DNA from: an uncultured Veillonellaceae bacterium
GTDB taxonomy: Bacteria; Bacillota; Negativicutes; Selenomonadales; Selenomonadaceae
Length of the DNA: 41,888 nucleotides
Assembly: GCA_902766015.1 (NCBI GenBank)
Contig: CACXCC010000118.1
Span: forward strand, 1-41,888
Reading direction: 5' to 3'
Shown: piece by piece, positions 32,734 to 40,060 of the stretch
How the letters are laid out: each line of letters opens with the position of its first letter
Position numbering within the stretch: the stretch's first letter is position 1
Program-made: the position numbers and the translations under genes
The notes under the pieces: generated by a model
Seen by the model: only the letters and a program-made list of their open reading frames with translations
Database searches by the model: none
What the model was told of the DNA's origin: nothing

Positions 32734-33545
32734 TGGACATCGAAATTGTCAAGCCGGGCAGCCCCGTTATGGAGTTTGTCGATACCCACACGCACCTCAA
32801 TGACGCGAAATTCAAGGATGACGTCAAAGAAACGGTCGAGCGCGCGCGTCAGGCCGGTGTGACGCGCCTTATCAACATGGGCGACACGCTCGCGTCATCG
32901 GCACTTGCCGTCAAACTCGCCGCTGAGTACGAAGGCGTTTACGCCGGTGTCGGCATTCATCCCGAGGAAGCCTTTGACATGACGGGGCGCGATGACGATC
33001 AACTCGCCGCGTGGACGGAGGAAAAACGCGTCGTTGCGATCGGCGAGATCGGACTTGACTATTATTGGGAAAAGGATCCCGATAAACGCCGCCTCCAGCA
33101 GCGCATCTTTGTGCGTCAGATCGACCTCGCGCGTCAACTGCATCTGCCGATCTGCGTCCATGACCGCGAAGCCCACGGCGATACGCTCGCGATCCTCAAA
33201 AAAGAGGCAAAGGACGTTCCGGGAGTCATGCACTGCTTCTCAGGCAGTTACGAAATGGCGCGCGAACTCCTCAAACTCGGCTGGTTCATCGGCGTTGACG
33301 GTCCTCTGACGTTCAAAAATGCCGTCAAGCTGCCGGAAATCGTCAAAGACGTACCGCTCGAGCGCCTTCTCATCGAGACGGACGCACCGTACATGGCTCC
33401 CGTTCCGATGCGCGGCAAGCGCAACGAACCGGCATTTGTCACGTACGTCGCGCAGAAAGTCGCGGCAATCAAGGGCATTTCGCTCGCCGAAACGGCTCGT
33501 CAGACGACGGAAAACGCCCGCGAGCTGTACGGATTGACCGATTAA
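32733..33545 (+). CDS. tatD: TatD family metal-dependent deoxyribonuclease
   Basis: A 270-residue TIM-barrel hydrolase. FVDTHTHLNDAKF holds the first metal ligands, GIHPE the next, and AIGEIGLDYYW, ICVHDREAHGD, VMHCFSGS and LLIETDAPYMAP complete the TatD motif set. Family members act as 3'-5' DNA or RNA exonucleases in repair. The start at 32733 uses GAGG inside the end of metG and gives about 15 extra residues before the usual start; an internal ATG at 32769 would remove most of them. It is part of the conserved metG-tatD pair. Confidence 0.94.
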   Translation: MDIEIVKPGSPVMEFVDTHTHLNDAKFKDDVKETVERARQAGVTRLINMGDTLASSALAVKLAAEYEGVYAGVGIHPEEAFDMTGRDDDQLAAWTEEKRVVAIGEIGLDYYWEKDPDKRRLQQRIFVRQIDLARQLHLPICVHDREAHGDTLAILKKEAKDVPGVMHCFSGSYEMARELLKLGWFIGVDGPLTFKNAVKLPEIVKDVPLERLLIETDAPYMAPVPMRGKRNEPAFVTYVAQKVAAIKGISLAETARQTTENARELYGLTD

Positions 33546-33572
33546 TATAATAGCTGGTCTTAGTACCGAAAT

Positions 33573-33616
33573 AAAAGTGGTGCGCTTTGTCACATTTGGG
33601 CAGGCCGCCACTTTTT
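33573..33616 (+). terminator. Probable terminator after tatD
   Basis: AAAAGTGG pairs with CCACTTTT over a 27-base loop and is followed by Ts. Confidence 0.55.
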
Positions 33617-33669
33617 GATTCCCATTTTTCATATCATTTTCAGCTAAAAGTGGGAGTATAGTAACCGAT

Positions 33670-33703
33670 GAGTTTGACAAACTCAAATTCACCATGGTAT
33701 ACT
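33670..33703 (+). promoter_or_regulatory. Promoter of the 3D-domain gene, -35 inside a palindrome
   Basis: TTGACA (33674-33679) and TATACT (33698-33703) have an 18-base spacer. The -35 sits in the perfect inverted repeat GAGTTT-GAC-AAACTC (33670-33684), a possible operator. Confidence 0.7.
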
Positions 33704-33709
33704 CTTAAC

Positions 33710-33810
33710 CGTTATGTTTCTTTACCGGGACCTGGCAGCCCGTCCGGCTGCCTATTCTATACGACTTTCAACCTGAATCTACTACTTTTCGTGATCCCGG
33801 CAATCGATAG
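33710..33810 (+). promoter_or_regulatory. Structured 5' leader of the 3D-domain gene
   Basis: An outer CCGGGA/TCCCGG pair (33725-33730 with 33795-33800) encloses the perfect hairpin GGCAGCC-CGTCC-GGCTGCC (33734-33752). I cannot assign it to a riboswitch class; it may simply be mRNA structure. Confidence 0.4.
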
Positions 33811-33821
33811 GAGGGAATTAC

Positions 33822-34640
33822 ATGGTACTCCGTAACTTCAAACAATGGAAAAAACAGATGGTACTCAGCGCGGTTCTCGCGGGCTCCATGCTTTTGACGG
33901 CCGGTTTTACGATGCCGGTTCGTGCAGACAACAGCGTTATGCCGGCAGGCATGCATCAGGTCAACATTCACGTTGACGGCCGCACCATCACCGAACACAC
34001 GACGTATACGAGCCCCACGACGATCCTCAGCCGTGCCGGCGTTGAGCTGGGCAGCAAAGACGAATTCAAGATGACGAAAACGGACGAGAAGCACACGGAT
34101 ATTACGATCCGCCGTGCCGTTCCGATCACGATCGAGTACAACGGCCAGAAGAAAACGATTCTGACGGGCAAAGACACGGTCGGCGAGGTTCTCGTTGATA
34201 ACGGCTATGTTCTCGCGGATTATGACGTCAATCCGGGCCTCAACGCCGAGGTTTCCGAAAACACGAACATCGAACTCACGGACAGTGCGGCCAAGATCGC
34301 GGAAGAGCAGGCAGCTTCCCAGCCGGAACCGGCCAACTCCATTGACGGTGTCGGTTCTTACAACGCCGTTTATTATATGGAAGCCAGCGCATATCTGCCG
34401 TGGGACGGCGGCGGAAGCGGGATCACCGCATCCGGCATGCCGGCGCAGTACGGCGTTGCAGCCGTCGACACGGACGTCATTCCGCTCGGAACGCGTCTCT
34501 ACATCCCGGGTTACGGCATCGCCATCGCGGCTGACACGGGCGGCGCGATTTACGGCAACCGCATTGACCTCTGCATGGAAGACTACGGTTCTGCGATGCA
34601 GTTCGGACGCCGTGACGTGGAGGTTTACGTCCTCGATTAA
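33822..34640 (+). CDS. Exported DUF348/3D-domain protein (YabE/YocH-like cell-wall protein)
   Basis: A 272-residue protein with a signal peptide or N-terminal anchor (basic start, hydrophobic VLSAVLAGSMLLTAGF, then AxA-type VRADNS). Two DUF348-like ubiquitin folds (about 45-155: VNIHVDGRTITEH, PITIEYNGQKKTILTG) precede a C-terminal 3D domain (about 188-272). The three conserved Asp residues appear in VAAVDTDVIPLGTRLYIPG, ADTGG and NRIDLCMEDY. Such proteins cut or remodel peptidoglycan as lytic transglycosylase-like enzymes. The G5 domain common in YabE is missing. The position after tatD matches B. subtilis yabE. AGGAGGG precedes the ATG. Confidence 0.88.
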   Translation: MVLRNFKQWKKQMVLSAVLAGSMLLTAGFTMPVRADNSVMPAGMHQVNIHVDGRTITEHTTYTSPTTILSRAGVELGSKDEFKMTKTDEKHTDITIRRAVPITIEYNGQKKTILTGKDTVGEVLVDNGYVLADYDVNPGLNAEVSENTNIELTDSAAKIAEEQAASQPEPANSIDGVGSYNAVYYMEASAYLPWDGGGSGITASGMPAQYGVAAVDTDVIPLGTRLYIPGYGIAIAADTGGAIYGNRIDLCMEDYGSAMQFGRRDVEVYVLD

Positions 34641-34655
34641 CCAAGGTAAAGTCCC

Positions 34656-34693
34656 ATTTCCCACCTGTTTCGGCAGCGTGGGAAATTTTTTTT
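34656..34693 (+). terminator. Intrinsic terminator after the 3D-domain gene
   Basis: ATTTCCCAC pairs with GTGGGAAAT and is followed by eight Ts. The stretch 34694-34819 is AT-rich with no gene that I can see. Confidence 0.88.
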
Positions 34694-34819
34694 GCAAAAT
34701 TTTTTAAGAGCAGGTACTAGGAGTTTAGAACAAGAAATACGGTTTATGGTTTTAGCACCTGTTCATAAATACTGGTGTCAGATTTTCCCCGGTGTTTACC
34801 AAAATTTTGCTTTAGACTC

Positions 34820-34848
34820 TTGACATACCGGGCGCGGCGTGGTACCTT
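34820..34848 (+). promoter_or_regulatory. Predicted promoter of the orphan PTS IIA gene
   Basis: TTGACA (34820-34825), a 17-base spacer and TACCTT (34843-34848). Confidence 0.6.
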
Positions 34849-34896
34849 GAGCGCGAAGAGAGTAAAATGAAGGATTCCGGATAGGGGGACTTTGTT

Positions 34897-35217
34897 ATGA
34901 GTAATATGGAAGATATCGCAATCCGTTTGATCAGTCTTGCCGGTGACGCGAACGGACAGATTATGCATGCGTTTACGCTGGCGAATTCCGGCAATTTTTA
35001 TAAGGGTGAAGCAGCGCTGAAAAAGGCGACGGAGCTTCTGCTGCAGGCTCGCGAGATTGAGACGAAGGAACTTTTGCCGACGGCCGCGGATCCGGACGCG
35101 AAGATCCCGTTTGCGCTGGTTTCCCATGCGCAGGATTATCTCGCGACGGCGACGATGATGCGCTCGATGGCAGCGGATATCATTCACCTTTCGGCTCGGA
35201 TTCATAACGAACTCTGA
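34897..35217 (+). CDS. PTS lactose/cellobiose-type EIIA component (orphan)
   Basis: A 106-residue helical protein of the PTS lactose/cellobiose IIA family. ISLAGDANGQIMHAFTLANSG matches the first helix, with the family's conserved small residues, and FALVSHAQDYLATATMM carries the His (about residue 77) that is phosphorylated in this family. A complete trimer-forming IIA domain is present. No IIB, IIC or phospho-glycosidase gene lies nearby, and it has its own promoter and terminator, so it may serve a distant permease or act as a regulator. Confidence 0.88.
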   Translation: MSNMEDIAIRLISLAGDANGQIMHAFTLANSGNFYKGEAALKKATELLLQAREIETKELLPTAADPDAKIPFALVSHAQDYLATATMMRSMAADIIHLSARIHNEL

Positions 35218-35246
35218 AACGTCTTTTGACAATCAAAAAAGCGCGG

Positions 35247-35272
35247 AAGCACGAGACTTTCGTGCTTTTTTT
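35247..35272 (+). terminator. Intrinsic terminator after the PTS IIA gene
   Basis: AAGCACGA pairs with TCGTGCTT around GACTT and is followed by Ts. Confidence 0.88.
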
Positions 35273-35326
35273 GTGCCTGAATCGAGATGCTTCCTACCAT
35301 AGCATATACGAGGCGGGGAGGCGGGG

Positions 35327-35733
35327 CGGCACGGTTTCTGCCTAAAAGCTGCCGCTCACGTTATAGTTTCTAAGGCAGCGTCTGTGTTTCCTTGTCCCTT
35401 ACGTTACGAGGGTGCTCGGAAACGTAAACTTTACAACAAAGGGAGATATCATCTTAACAAGAAAACGTAAGGGATCGTGGGAACGGTTCGGATGTCTCAA
35501 AAAAACAAACGTGAGGGACAACGGCACGATTTCTGCCGTTTTGCTGCGAAAAGCGTTAAGAAAAATTTCCCCTTTCGCACGGAGCCCGGTATCTTTTAAG
35601 CGCAGCGGTTTGATACCGGGCGACTAAATTAAGCGAAAGGGGAAATTTTTTAGCGGCAGCTTTTAGGCAGAAACCGTGCCGTTGTCCCGCCTTTTAGCCA
35701 CAGCTTAGTCAGCCGAACCGTTCCCACGATCCC
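35327..35733. repeat. Nested palindromic element D with an extra inverted copy
   Basis: Arm pairs from outside in: 35471-35491 with 35713-35733 (21 of 21 complementary, GGGATCGTGGGAACGGTTCG start); 35515-35537 with 35666-35688 (one mismatch); AAAAATTTCCCCTTTCGC (35561-35578) with 35633-35650; GCCCGGTAT (35584-35592) with 35613-35621. The loop, read on the minus strand, is CAAACCGCTGCGCTTAA, matching elements A and B. A further 30-base segment (35327-35356) is an exact inverted copy of 35652-35681. No gene is seen in 35273-35739. Confidence 0.85.
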
Positions 35734-35739
35734 GCCGAT

Positions 35740-36183
35740 TTAATTTTTCACAATAACCGGCTTCGTATGATTCGCCTGCGCCTCCTGAATCAGTGTCTTC
35801 AGTCGCTCGATATTCTTCTTATGCCGGTCAATTGCAAACCCGATGCGGATATGCTCCTCCTCCGTAAACGCCGGATTCGCAAACGCCGCCTCAATCCGCT
35901 TCAGCCGTTCCTCAACCTCATGAAGCTCATTTTCGAGCGGTTTCTCATGCTCCAAGGCACAGCCGTAAACGGCGCGGATCTGCTGCTCCACATAACGCGC
36001 ATAATTCGGCTCGCCCGACACATCCTCCAGCCACTTCGCCACATGATAAATAATGTCATACGGCGACTCGCCGCGATGAATCATATCGAGAATCTCCATC
36101 TTGACCTGCTGCTCGCGGCCGTGGGGGCGTGCGATCTCTGCCTGAATATCCTTCGTCTCTTTCGTTTCCTGTTCCTGAGCCAT
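35740..36183 (-). CDS. Hypothetical protein, charged and helical
   Basis: A 147-residue, highly charged protein that I do not recognise. The ATG at 36183 has GAAAGGA eight bases upstream on the minus strand; longer readings lack this. The first part (GREQQVKMEILDMIHRGESPYDIIYHVAKWLEDVSGEP) looks like a small helical domain. The second (LENELHEVEERLKRIEAAFANPAF and IDRHKKNIERLKTLIQEA) has heptad patterns of a coiled coil. It is probably cytoplasmic. It is convergent to the PTS IIA gene across element D. Confidence 0.75.
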   Translation of the reverse strand: MAQEQETKETKDIQAEIARPHGREQQVKMEILDMIHRGESPYDIIYHVAKWLEDVSGEPNYARYVEQQIRAVYGCALEHEKPLENELHEVEERLKRIEAAFANPAFTEEEHIRIGFAIDRHKKNIERLKTLIQEAQANHTKPVIVKN

Positions 36184-36310
36184 CGTTCTCATCCTTTCCG
36201 CTTTGACCTTATCGTACCACAAACAGCGCAAACTTTCACGGCTTGATACGTCAATGTCGTCATATAACTGCTTGAATTTTTACACTTTTACAAAAAGACT
36301 GTCGAAAAAC

Positions 36311-36339
36311 TTGCAACTTCTATGCGCAGATGATATAAT
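36311..36339 (+). promoter_or_regulatory. Promoter of brnQ
   Basis: TTGCAA (36311-36316), a 17-base spacer and TATAAT (36334-36339). Confidence 0.75.
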
Positions 36340-36360
36340 AGTCGTCGTTATAGAAGGGAT

Positions 36361-36409
36361 CAGCGCGTCATTTGTGTCCCTCGGCGGGACGCAATTTTTT
36401 TATGCGCTG
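36361..36409 (+). promoter_or_regulatory. Attenuator-like terminator in the brnQ leader
   Basis: TGTGTCCC pairs with GGGACGCA (36373-36393, one G-T pair) and is followed by seven Ts, only about 30 bases after the predicted start site. An outer CAGCGC/GCGCTG pair (36361-36366 with 36404-36409) encloses it. The hairpin resembles the terminators at the end of T-box leaders, but the rest of a T-box is missing. Confidence 0.6.
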
Positions 36410-36464
36410 GAATGTATTGTCAGAGTGGACACCTGCGGAATCATAAGACGGATGTTCACGGAAA

Positions 36465-36513
36465 GGAGGGAGAGACTGACCGCAAAGGGGCTTCGTGTCA
36501 GTCTCAGGAACAT
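36465..36513 (+). promoter_or_regulatory. Ribosome site separated from the brnQ ATG by a hairpin
   Basis: A strong GGAGGG (36465-36470) is followed by the perfect inverted repeat GAGACTGAC/GTCAGTCTC (36472-36480 with 36497-36505) and then the ATG at 36514. Folding the hairpin would bring the site to about ten bases from the start. A weaker AGGA also lies at 36506. Confidence 0.5.
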
Positions 36514-37845
36514 ATGAACCAATTGTCAAAAGGGGAACTCGTCGGCATCGGGCTGATGATGTTCTCGATCTTTTTCGGGGCAGGAAACCTGATTTTCCCG
36601 CCGGCGCTCGGACAGGCCGCGGGCGATCACGCGATTCCGGCAATGATCGGCTTCCTCGTTACGGGTGTCGGCATGCCGTTTATCGGTATCGTCGCCATTG
36701 CGCTGCAGGGCGGCAAATACATCGAATTCATCGGAAAGGTCACGAGTCTGCGTTTTGCGTCGGGACTGCTTGCCGTCCTGTATCTGACGATCGGACCGGG
36801 CTTCGCGATTCCGCGTACCGGCGCCGTTTCGTTTGAGATCGGTGTGCGTCCGTTTTTGGCGCCGGAGAGCATCACGATCGGCATGGCCGGTTATACGGCG
36901 CTGTTTTTCATCGCGACGTTCTTCCTCGCGCTGAATCCGAACAAGCTCATCGACCGCGTCGGCAAAGTTTTGACGCCGATCCTGCTGGTGTTCCTCGCGA
37001 TCATGTTCGCGAAAAGCTTCATTACGCCGCTCGGTGACGTGATGGCGGCAACGGGCAAATACATTGACGCACCGTTTACGCAGGGCTTCCTCGACGGTTA
37101 TCAGACGATGGATATGCTCGCGTCAATCGCAATCGGTACGATTATCATCAACTCGGTGCGTGCGCGCGGCGTGGAAGATCCGAAGGCGCTCGGCAAAATC
37201 TGCGTCTTCGCCGGCATTATTTCCATCACGTTGATGTCGATCGTTTACCTGTCGCTGACGTATCTCGGCGCGACGAGTGCGAGCGTTTTGGGGCTCTCCG
37301 CAAACGGAGGACAGCTCCTTGCCAGCGCCGTCACGATCCTGTTCGGACCGGCCGGCAATATGGTCCTCGGTGTCGTCATCTGTCTCGCGTGCCTGACGAC
37401 AAGCTGCGGCCTCGTTTCGGGTTCGTCGTGGTTCTTCAACCGCCTGCTCGGAAACCGTATTTCGTATGAACGTCTGGCGCTTATTTTCACGCTGTTTTCG
37501 TTCGCCGTGTCAAACGTCGGCCTGACGCAGATCATCGCGCTCGCCGTACCGTTCCTCGTTGCGATTTATCCGGTTGTCATCGTCCTCGTTTTGACGTCAC
37601 TGTTCAGCGGTGCGATCGGCACGCGTTACACGGTTTACCGTTGCGCGGCGTATATTGCGCTCGTATTTGCGCTCGTTGACGCACTCAACGCGGCCAATCT
37701 CAAAATTGACGCACTCGATCAGTTCTTCACGGCGTATCTGCCGCTCTATCCGGATATGATGGGATGGGTTGTCCCGTCGATCGTCGGTGTTATTGTCGGT
37801 TTGATCCTTTCCGCCGTCCGCGGCGAAGGTTCGCGCGCGTTATAA
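36514..37845 (+). CDS. brnQ: Branched-chain amino acid:cation symporter (BrnQ/LIVCS)
   Basis: A 443-residue membrane protein with about 12 helices. The N-terminus GLMMFSIFFGAGNLIFPPALGQAAG is the LIVCS family signature, followed by GPGFAIPRTGAVSFEIG and a central LACLTTSCGLVSGSSWFF. It imports Leu, Ile and Val with Na+ or H+. The ATG at 36514 fits the family start; the longer reading from 36412 passes through the leader hairpins. It is single-gene with its own terminator. The attenuator-like leader suggests control by amino acid supply. Confidence 0.93.
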   Translation: MNQLSKGELVGIGLMMFSIFFGAGNLIFPPALGQAAGDHAIPAMIGFLVTGVGMPFIGIVAIALQGGKYIEFIGKVTSLRFASGLLAVLYLTIGPGFAIPRTGAVSFEIGVRPFLAPESITIGMAGYTALFFIATFFLALNPNKLIDRVGKVLTPILLVFLAIMFAKSFITPLGDVMAATGKYIDAPFTQGFLDGYQTMDMLASIAIGTIIINSVRARGVEDPKALGKICVFAGIISITLMSIVYLSLTYLGATSASVLGLSANGGQLLASAVTILFGPAGNMVLGVVICLACLTTSCGLVSGSSWFFNRLLGNRISYERLALIFTLFSFAVSNVGLTQIIALAVPFLVAIYPVVIVLVLTSLFSGAIGTRYTVYRCAAYIALVFALVDALNAANLKIDALDQFFTAYLPLYPDMMGWVVPSIVGVIVGLILSAVRGEGSRAL

Positions 37846-37864
37846 ATCCATATTTCGCCGATAA

Positions 37865-37908
37865 AACGGCTGCAGCGTAACATTTGTTCCCGCTGCAGCC
37901 GTTTTTTT
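37865..37908 (+). terminator. Intrinsic terminator after brnQ
   Basis: AACGGCTGCAGCG pairs with CGCTGCAGCCGTT over a 13-base loop and is followed by Ts. Confidence 0.92.
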
Positions 37909-37953
37909 GCGTTACAATAAAGTCAGTTGATACGAAATAAAAGAGGTGAGAGC

Positions 37954-38328
37954 ATGACGAAGGAAGAAGTCGAGAAAAAACGCGCGCAGGAACGGCAGGT
38001 TGTGCATGAGATTATTGCGGTGTACTGCCGCCATCATCATAATGACCGCGGGGAGGACGGATTTTGCGCCGAATGCCGGGATCTTGCGGCGTATGCGGAT
38101 TTGCGTTTGGAGCGCTGCCCGCGTATGGCGGAGAAAACGTTTTGCAGTGCGTGTCCGATTCACTGCTACAAGCCGGAGATGCGCGAAAAGATCCGTACCG
38201 TCATGCGTTACGGCGGTCCGCGCATGCTCCTTTATCATCCGATGATGACGCTGCGGCATATGTTCTTGACATGGAAAGCGGAGAAAAACGGAAAACTCGG
38301 GAAAACGGGGCAGGGGCGTACAGTCTGA
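37954..38328 (+). CDS. ygbA: YgbA family (nitrous oxide-stimulated promoter family) protein
   Basis: A 124-residue cytoplasmic protein that I recognise as YgbA-like. Its cysteine-rich core reads VYCRHHHNDRG, FCAECRDLAAYADLRLERCP and FCSACPIHCYKPEMREKIR, and it ends PRMLLYHPMMTLRHM. The Cys and His pattern suggests a metal or Fe-S site. E. coli YgbA is tied to recovery from nitrosative stress. The ATG at 37954 follows AGAGGTGAG. A possible -10 TACAAT lies near 37914. It is followed by elements B and C. Confidence 0.88.
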   Translation: MTKEEVEKKRAQERQVVHEIIAVYCRHHHNDRGEDGFCAECRDLAAYADLRLERCPRMAEKTFCSACPIHCYKPEMREKIRTVMRYGGPRMLLYHPMMTLRHMFLTWKAEKNGKLGKTGQGRTV

Positions 38329-38351
38329 CGTCAAAGGAGTAATGACCTGAC

Positions 38352-38530
38352 GGCAGCAGGGCGTCCCCGACTTCCTTTAAAAGCTGCGGGCTAAAAAAAA
38401 TAGACTTTCGCTTAATTAAGCCGCCTGAATCAAATCGCTGCGCTAAAACAATTCAGGCGGCAGGCGAAAGTCTATTTTTTTCTTAACGCCCTGATGTAGC
38501 AAACCAGTCAGTCGGGGACGTCCTGCTGCC
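38352..38530. repeat. Nested palindromic element B (ygbA-glxK gap)
   Basis: The outer arms of 21 bases (38352-38372 with 38510-38530, one mismatch) begin GGCAGCAGGGCG. The middle arms are AAAATAGACTTTCGC (ending 38411) with 38464-38481, with A and T tracts outside. The inner arms GCCGCCTGAAT/ATTCAGGCGGC (38420-38430 with 38451-38461) enclose CAAATCGCTGCGCTAAAACA. The mid stem could also act as a bidirectional terminator. Confidence 0.88.
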
Positions 38531-38589
38531 TCTGTCTTCGGATTTGAGGACAACAGACTGTGCGCCCCTGCCCCTTGACGGTAAAAAGG

Positions 38590-38737
38590 CGGCGTTCGGT
38601 CATTCCCGACTTCCGTAAAAGTTGCGGGCTAAAAAATAGACTTTCGCTGTGCTAAAACAATTCAGGCGGCAGGCGAAAGTCTATTTTTCTTAATGCCCTG
38701 ATGCGGAAAACTGGTCAGTCAGGGCACCCGAATGCCG
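38590..38737. repeat. Nested palindromic element C, partly deleted copy
   Basis: The same plan as element B, 60 bases downstream. The middle stem AAAATAGACTTTCGC with 38673-38686 is kept, but the left inner arm and half the loop are missing, leaving GCTGTGCTAAAACA before ATTCAGGCGGC. Its outer arms (38590-38611 with 38717-38737) differ from those of B and pair imperfectly. Confidence 0.8.
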
Positions 38738-38775
38738 TCGGGAAAGGGCGTGATGTTTCTTTATTGACGTCAAGC

Positions 38776-39924
38776 TTAATACGTCACGGCGTCAATAAGC
38801 CGCGCAATCTGCGTTACGGTGCGTTGGAGACTGCGTACTGCCGTAGACGGTTCCATCGCTTCTTCGACGGACATCGGCGTTTGGATGATCGGGAAATATG
38901 CGTCAATGCCCGCGTGATTGACGGCAGCCGCTTCGGGCGCGGCGCATCCGCAGACCGCAATCGTTGTAATGCGCGGTTTGACGCGATGGGCGAGGCGCGC
39001 GATTCCGACGGGGGCTTTTCCCATGGCGGTCTGCGCGTCAAGTCTTCCTTCGCCCGTGATGAGATAATCGGCGGTTTTCAGCGCGTCCTCGATGTGGATC
39101 GCACGGAGGATCAGGTCAATGCCCGGCGTCAATTGACCGCCGAGAACGACGCGGAACGCAAACCCGAGTCCTCCCGCGGCGCCGGCTCCGGGTGCGCGCA
39201 TCCCGAACGTGTCACAGGCGCGCTCGACGAGTCCCGCGAAACGGCAGATATCCGCGTCCATGCGCGCGACGATTTCGGGCGTTGCGCCTTTTTGCGGACC
39301 GAAAACAGCGGAACAGCCGTTTTCGCCGCAGAGCGGGTTCGTGACGTCACAGGCGATTTCAAACGTACAGCTTTTGAGCACGGGAGCGAGACGGCGGAAA
39401 TCAACAGTCTCAATGTCGTGAAGATCGCGCCCGTAAAACCCGGCCGGCGTTCCGTCCGCGCGGTAAAACCGTGCGCCGAGAGCACTGAGCATGCCGAGTC
39501 CGCAGTCATTTGTCGCACTTCCGCCGATGCCGATGATGAAATGACGACAGCCGATTTCCGCGGCTTCGAGGATGAGTTCGCCGAGTCCGTATGTCGTCGT
39601 ATAGAGCGGATTTCGTTGGGATTTCGGTACCATGGTAAGTCCCGCGGCGTCTGCCATCTCGATGACGGCCGTGCGGTCCGGAAGCAGTCCGTAACGGCTT
39701 TTGATGATCTTGCCGAGCGGTCCCGTCACTTCCGTCGTGACAATGCGTCCGCGCAGACCTTCCGTCAACGCGTCAACGGTTCCTTCGCCGCCGTCTGCAA
39801 CAGGGAAAACGCGTACCGCGGCGTTCGGCAGCGCGTCCTGAATGGCCCGGCATGCGGCTGTTCCCGCTTGCATGGACGTCAGGCTCCCCTTAAACGAATC
39901 GATGGCGACAACGAATTTTTTCAT
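38776..39924 (-). CDS. glxK: Glycerate kinase (GlxK/GarK family)
   Basis: A 382-residue cytoplasmic kinase that makes phosphoglycerate from D-glycerate with ATP. Family blocks are KFVVAIDSFKGSLTSMQAG at the start, FPVADGGEGTVDAL, GIGGSATNDCGLGMLSALGARF and LITGEGRLDAQTAMGKAPVGIA. The start is the ATG at 39924; the longer reading to 39957 is possible, but AAGG sites fit the shorter one. It is a single gene, convergent to ygbA across elements B and C. Confidence 0.93.
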   Translation of the reverse strand: MKKFVVAIDSFKGSLTSMQAGTAACRAIQDALPNAAVRVFPVADGGEGTVDALTEGLRGRIVTTEVTGPLGKIIKSRYGLLPDRTAVIEMADAAGLTMVPKSQRNPLYTTTYGLGELILEAAEIGCRHFIIGIGGSATNDCGLGMLSALGARFYRADGTPAGFYGRDLHDIETVDFRRLAPVLKSCTFEIACDVTNPLCGENGCSAVFGPQKGATPEIVARMDADICRFAGLVERACDTFGMRAPGAGAAGGLGFAFRVVLGGQLTPGIDLILRAIHIEDALKTADYLITGEGRLDAQTAMGKAPVGIARLAHRVKPRITTIAVCGCAAPEAAAVNHAGIDAYFPIIQTPMSVEEAMEPSTAVRSLQRTVTQIARLIDAVTY

Positions 39925-40009
39925 GGCAGGTTGAACCTTCTTCCTTCTATCGATCAAAAATTCAATGAATTTGTTCTAAATATCTGTGATGTACCCGTCT
40001 ATCAACATA

Positions 40010-40060
40010 ATTATACCACGGATTGCCCATCAGGTAATCGGAATATATCCGGTATACCGG
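40010..40060 (-). promoter_or_regulatory. Predicted glxK promoter with upstream palindrome
   Basis: On the minus strand, TATAAT lies at 40015-40010, without a strong -35. The perfect 12-bp palindrome CCGGTATACCGG (40049-40060) lies about 34 bases upstream of it and may be an activator site. Confidence 0.45.

Noticed and set aside
36346..36513. Complete T-box riboswitch before brnQ
   Set aside because: The predicted leader has only about 30 bases before the terminator hairpin, with no room for stem I and no T-box sequence.
30487..38737. CRISPR array or insertion sequence as explanation for the repeats
   Set aside because: The repeats are few, widely spaced and palindromic, with no regular spacers and no transposase frame in or beside them.
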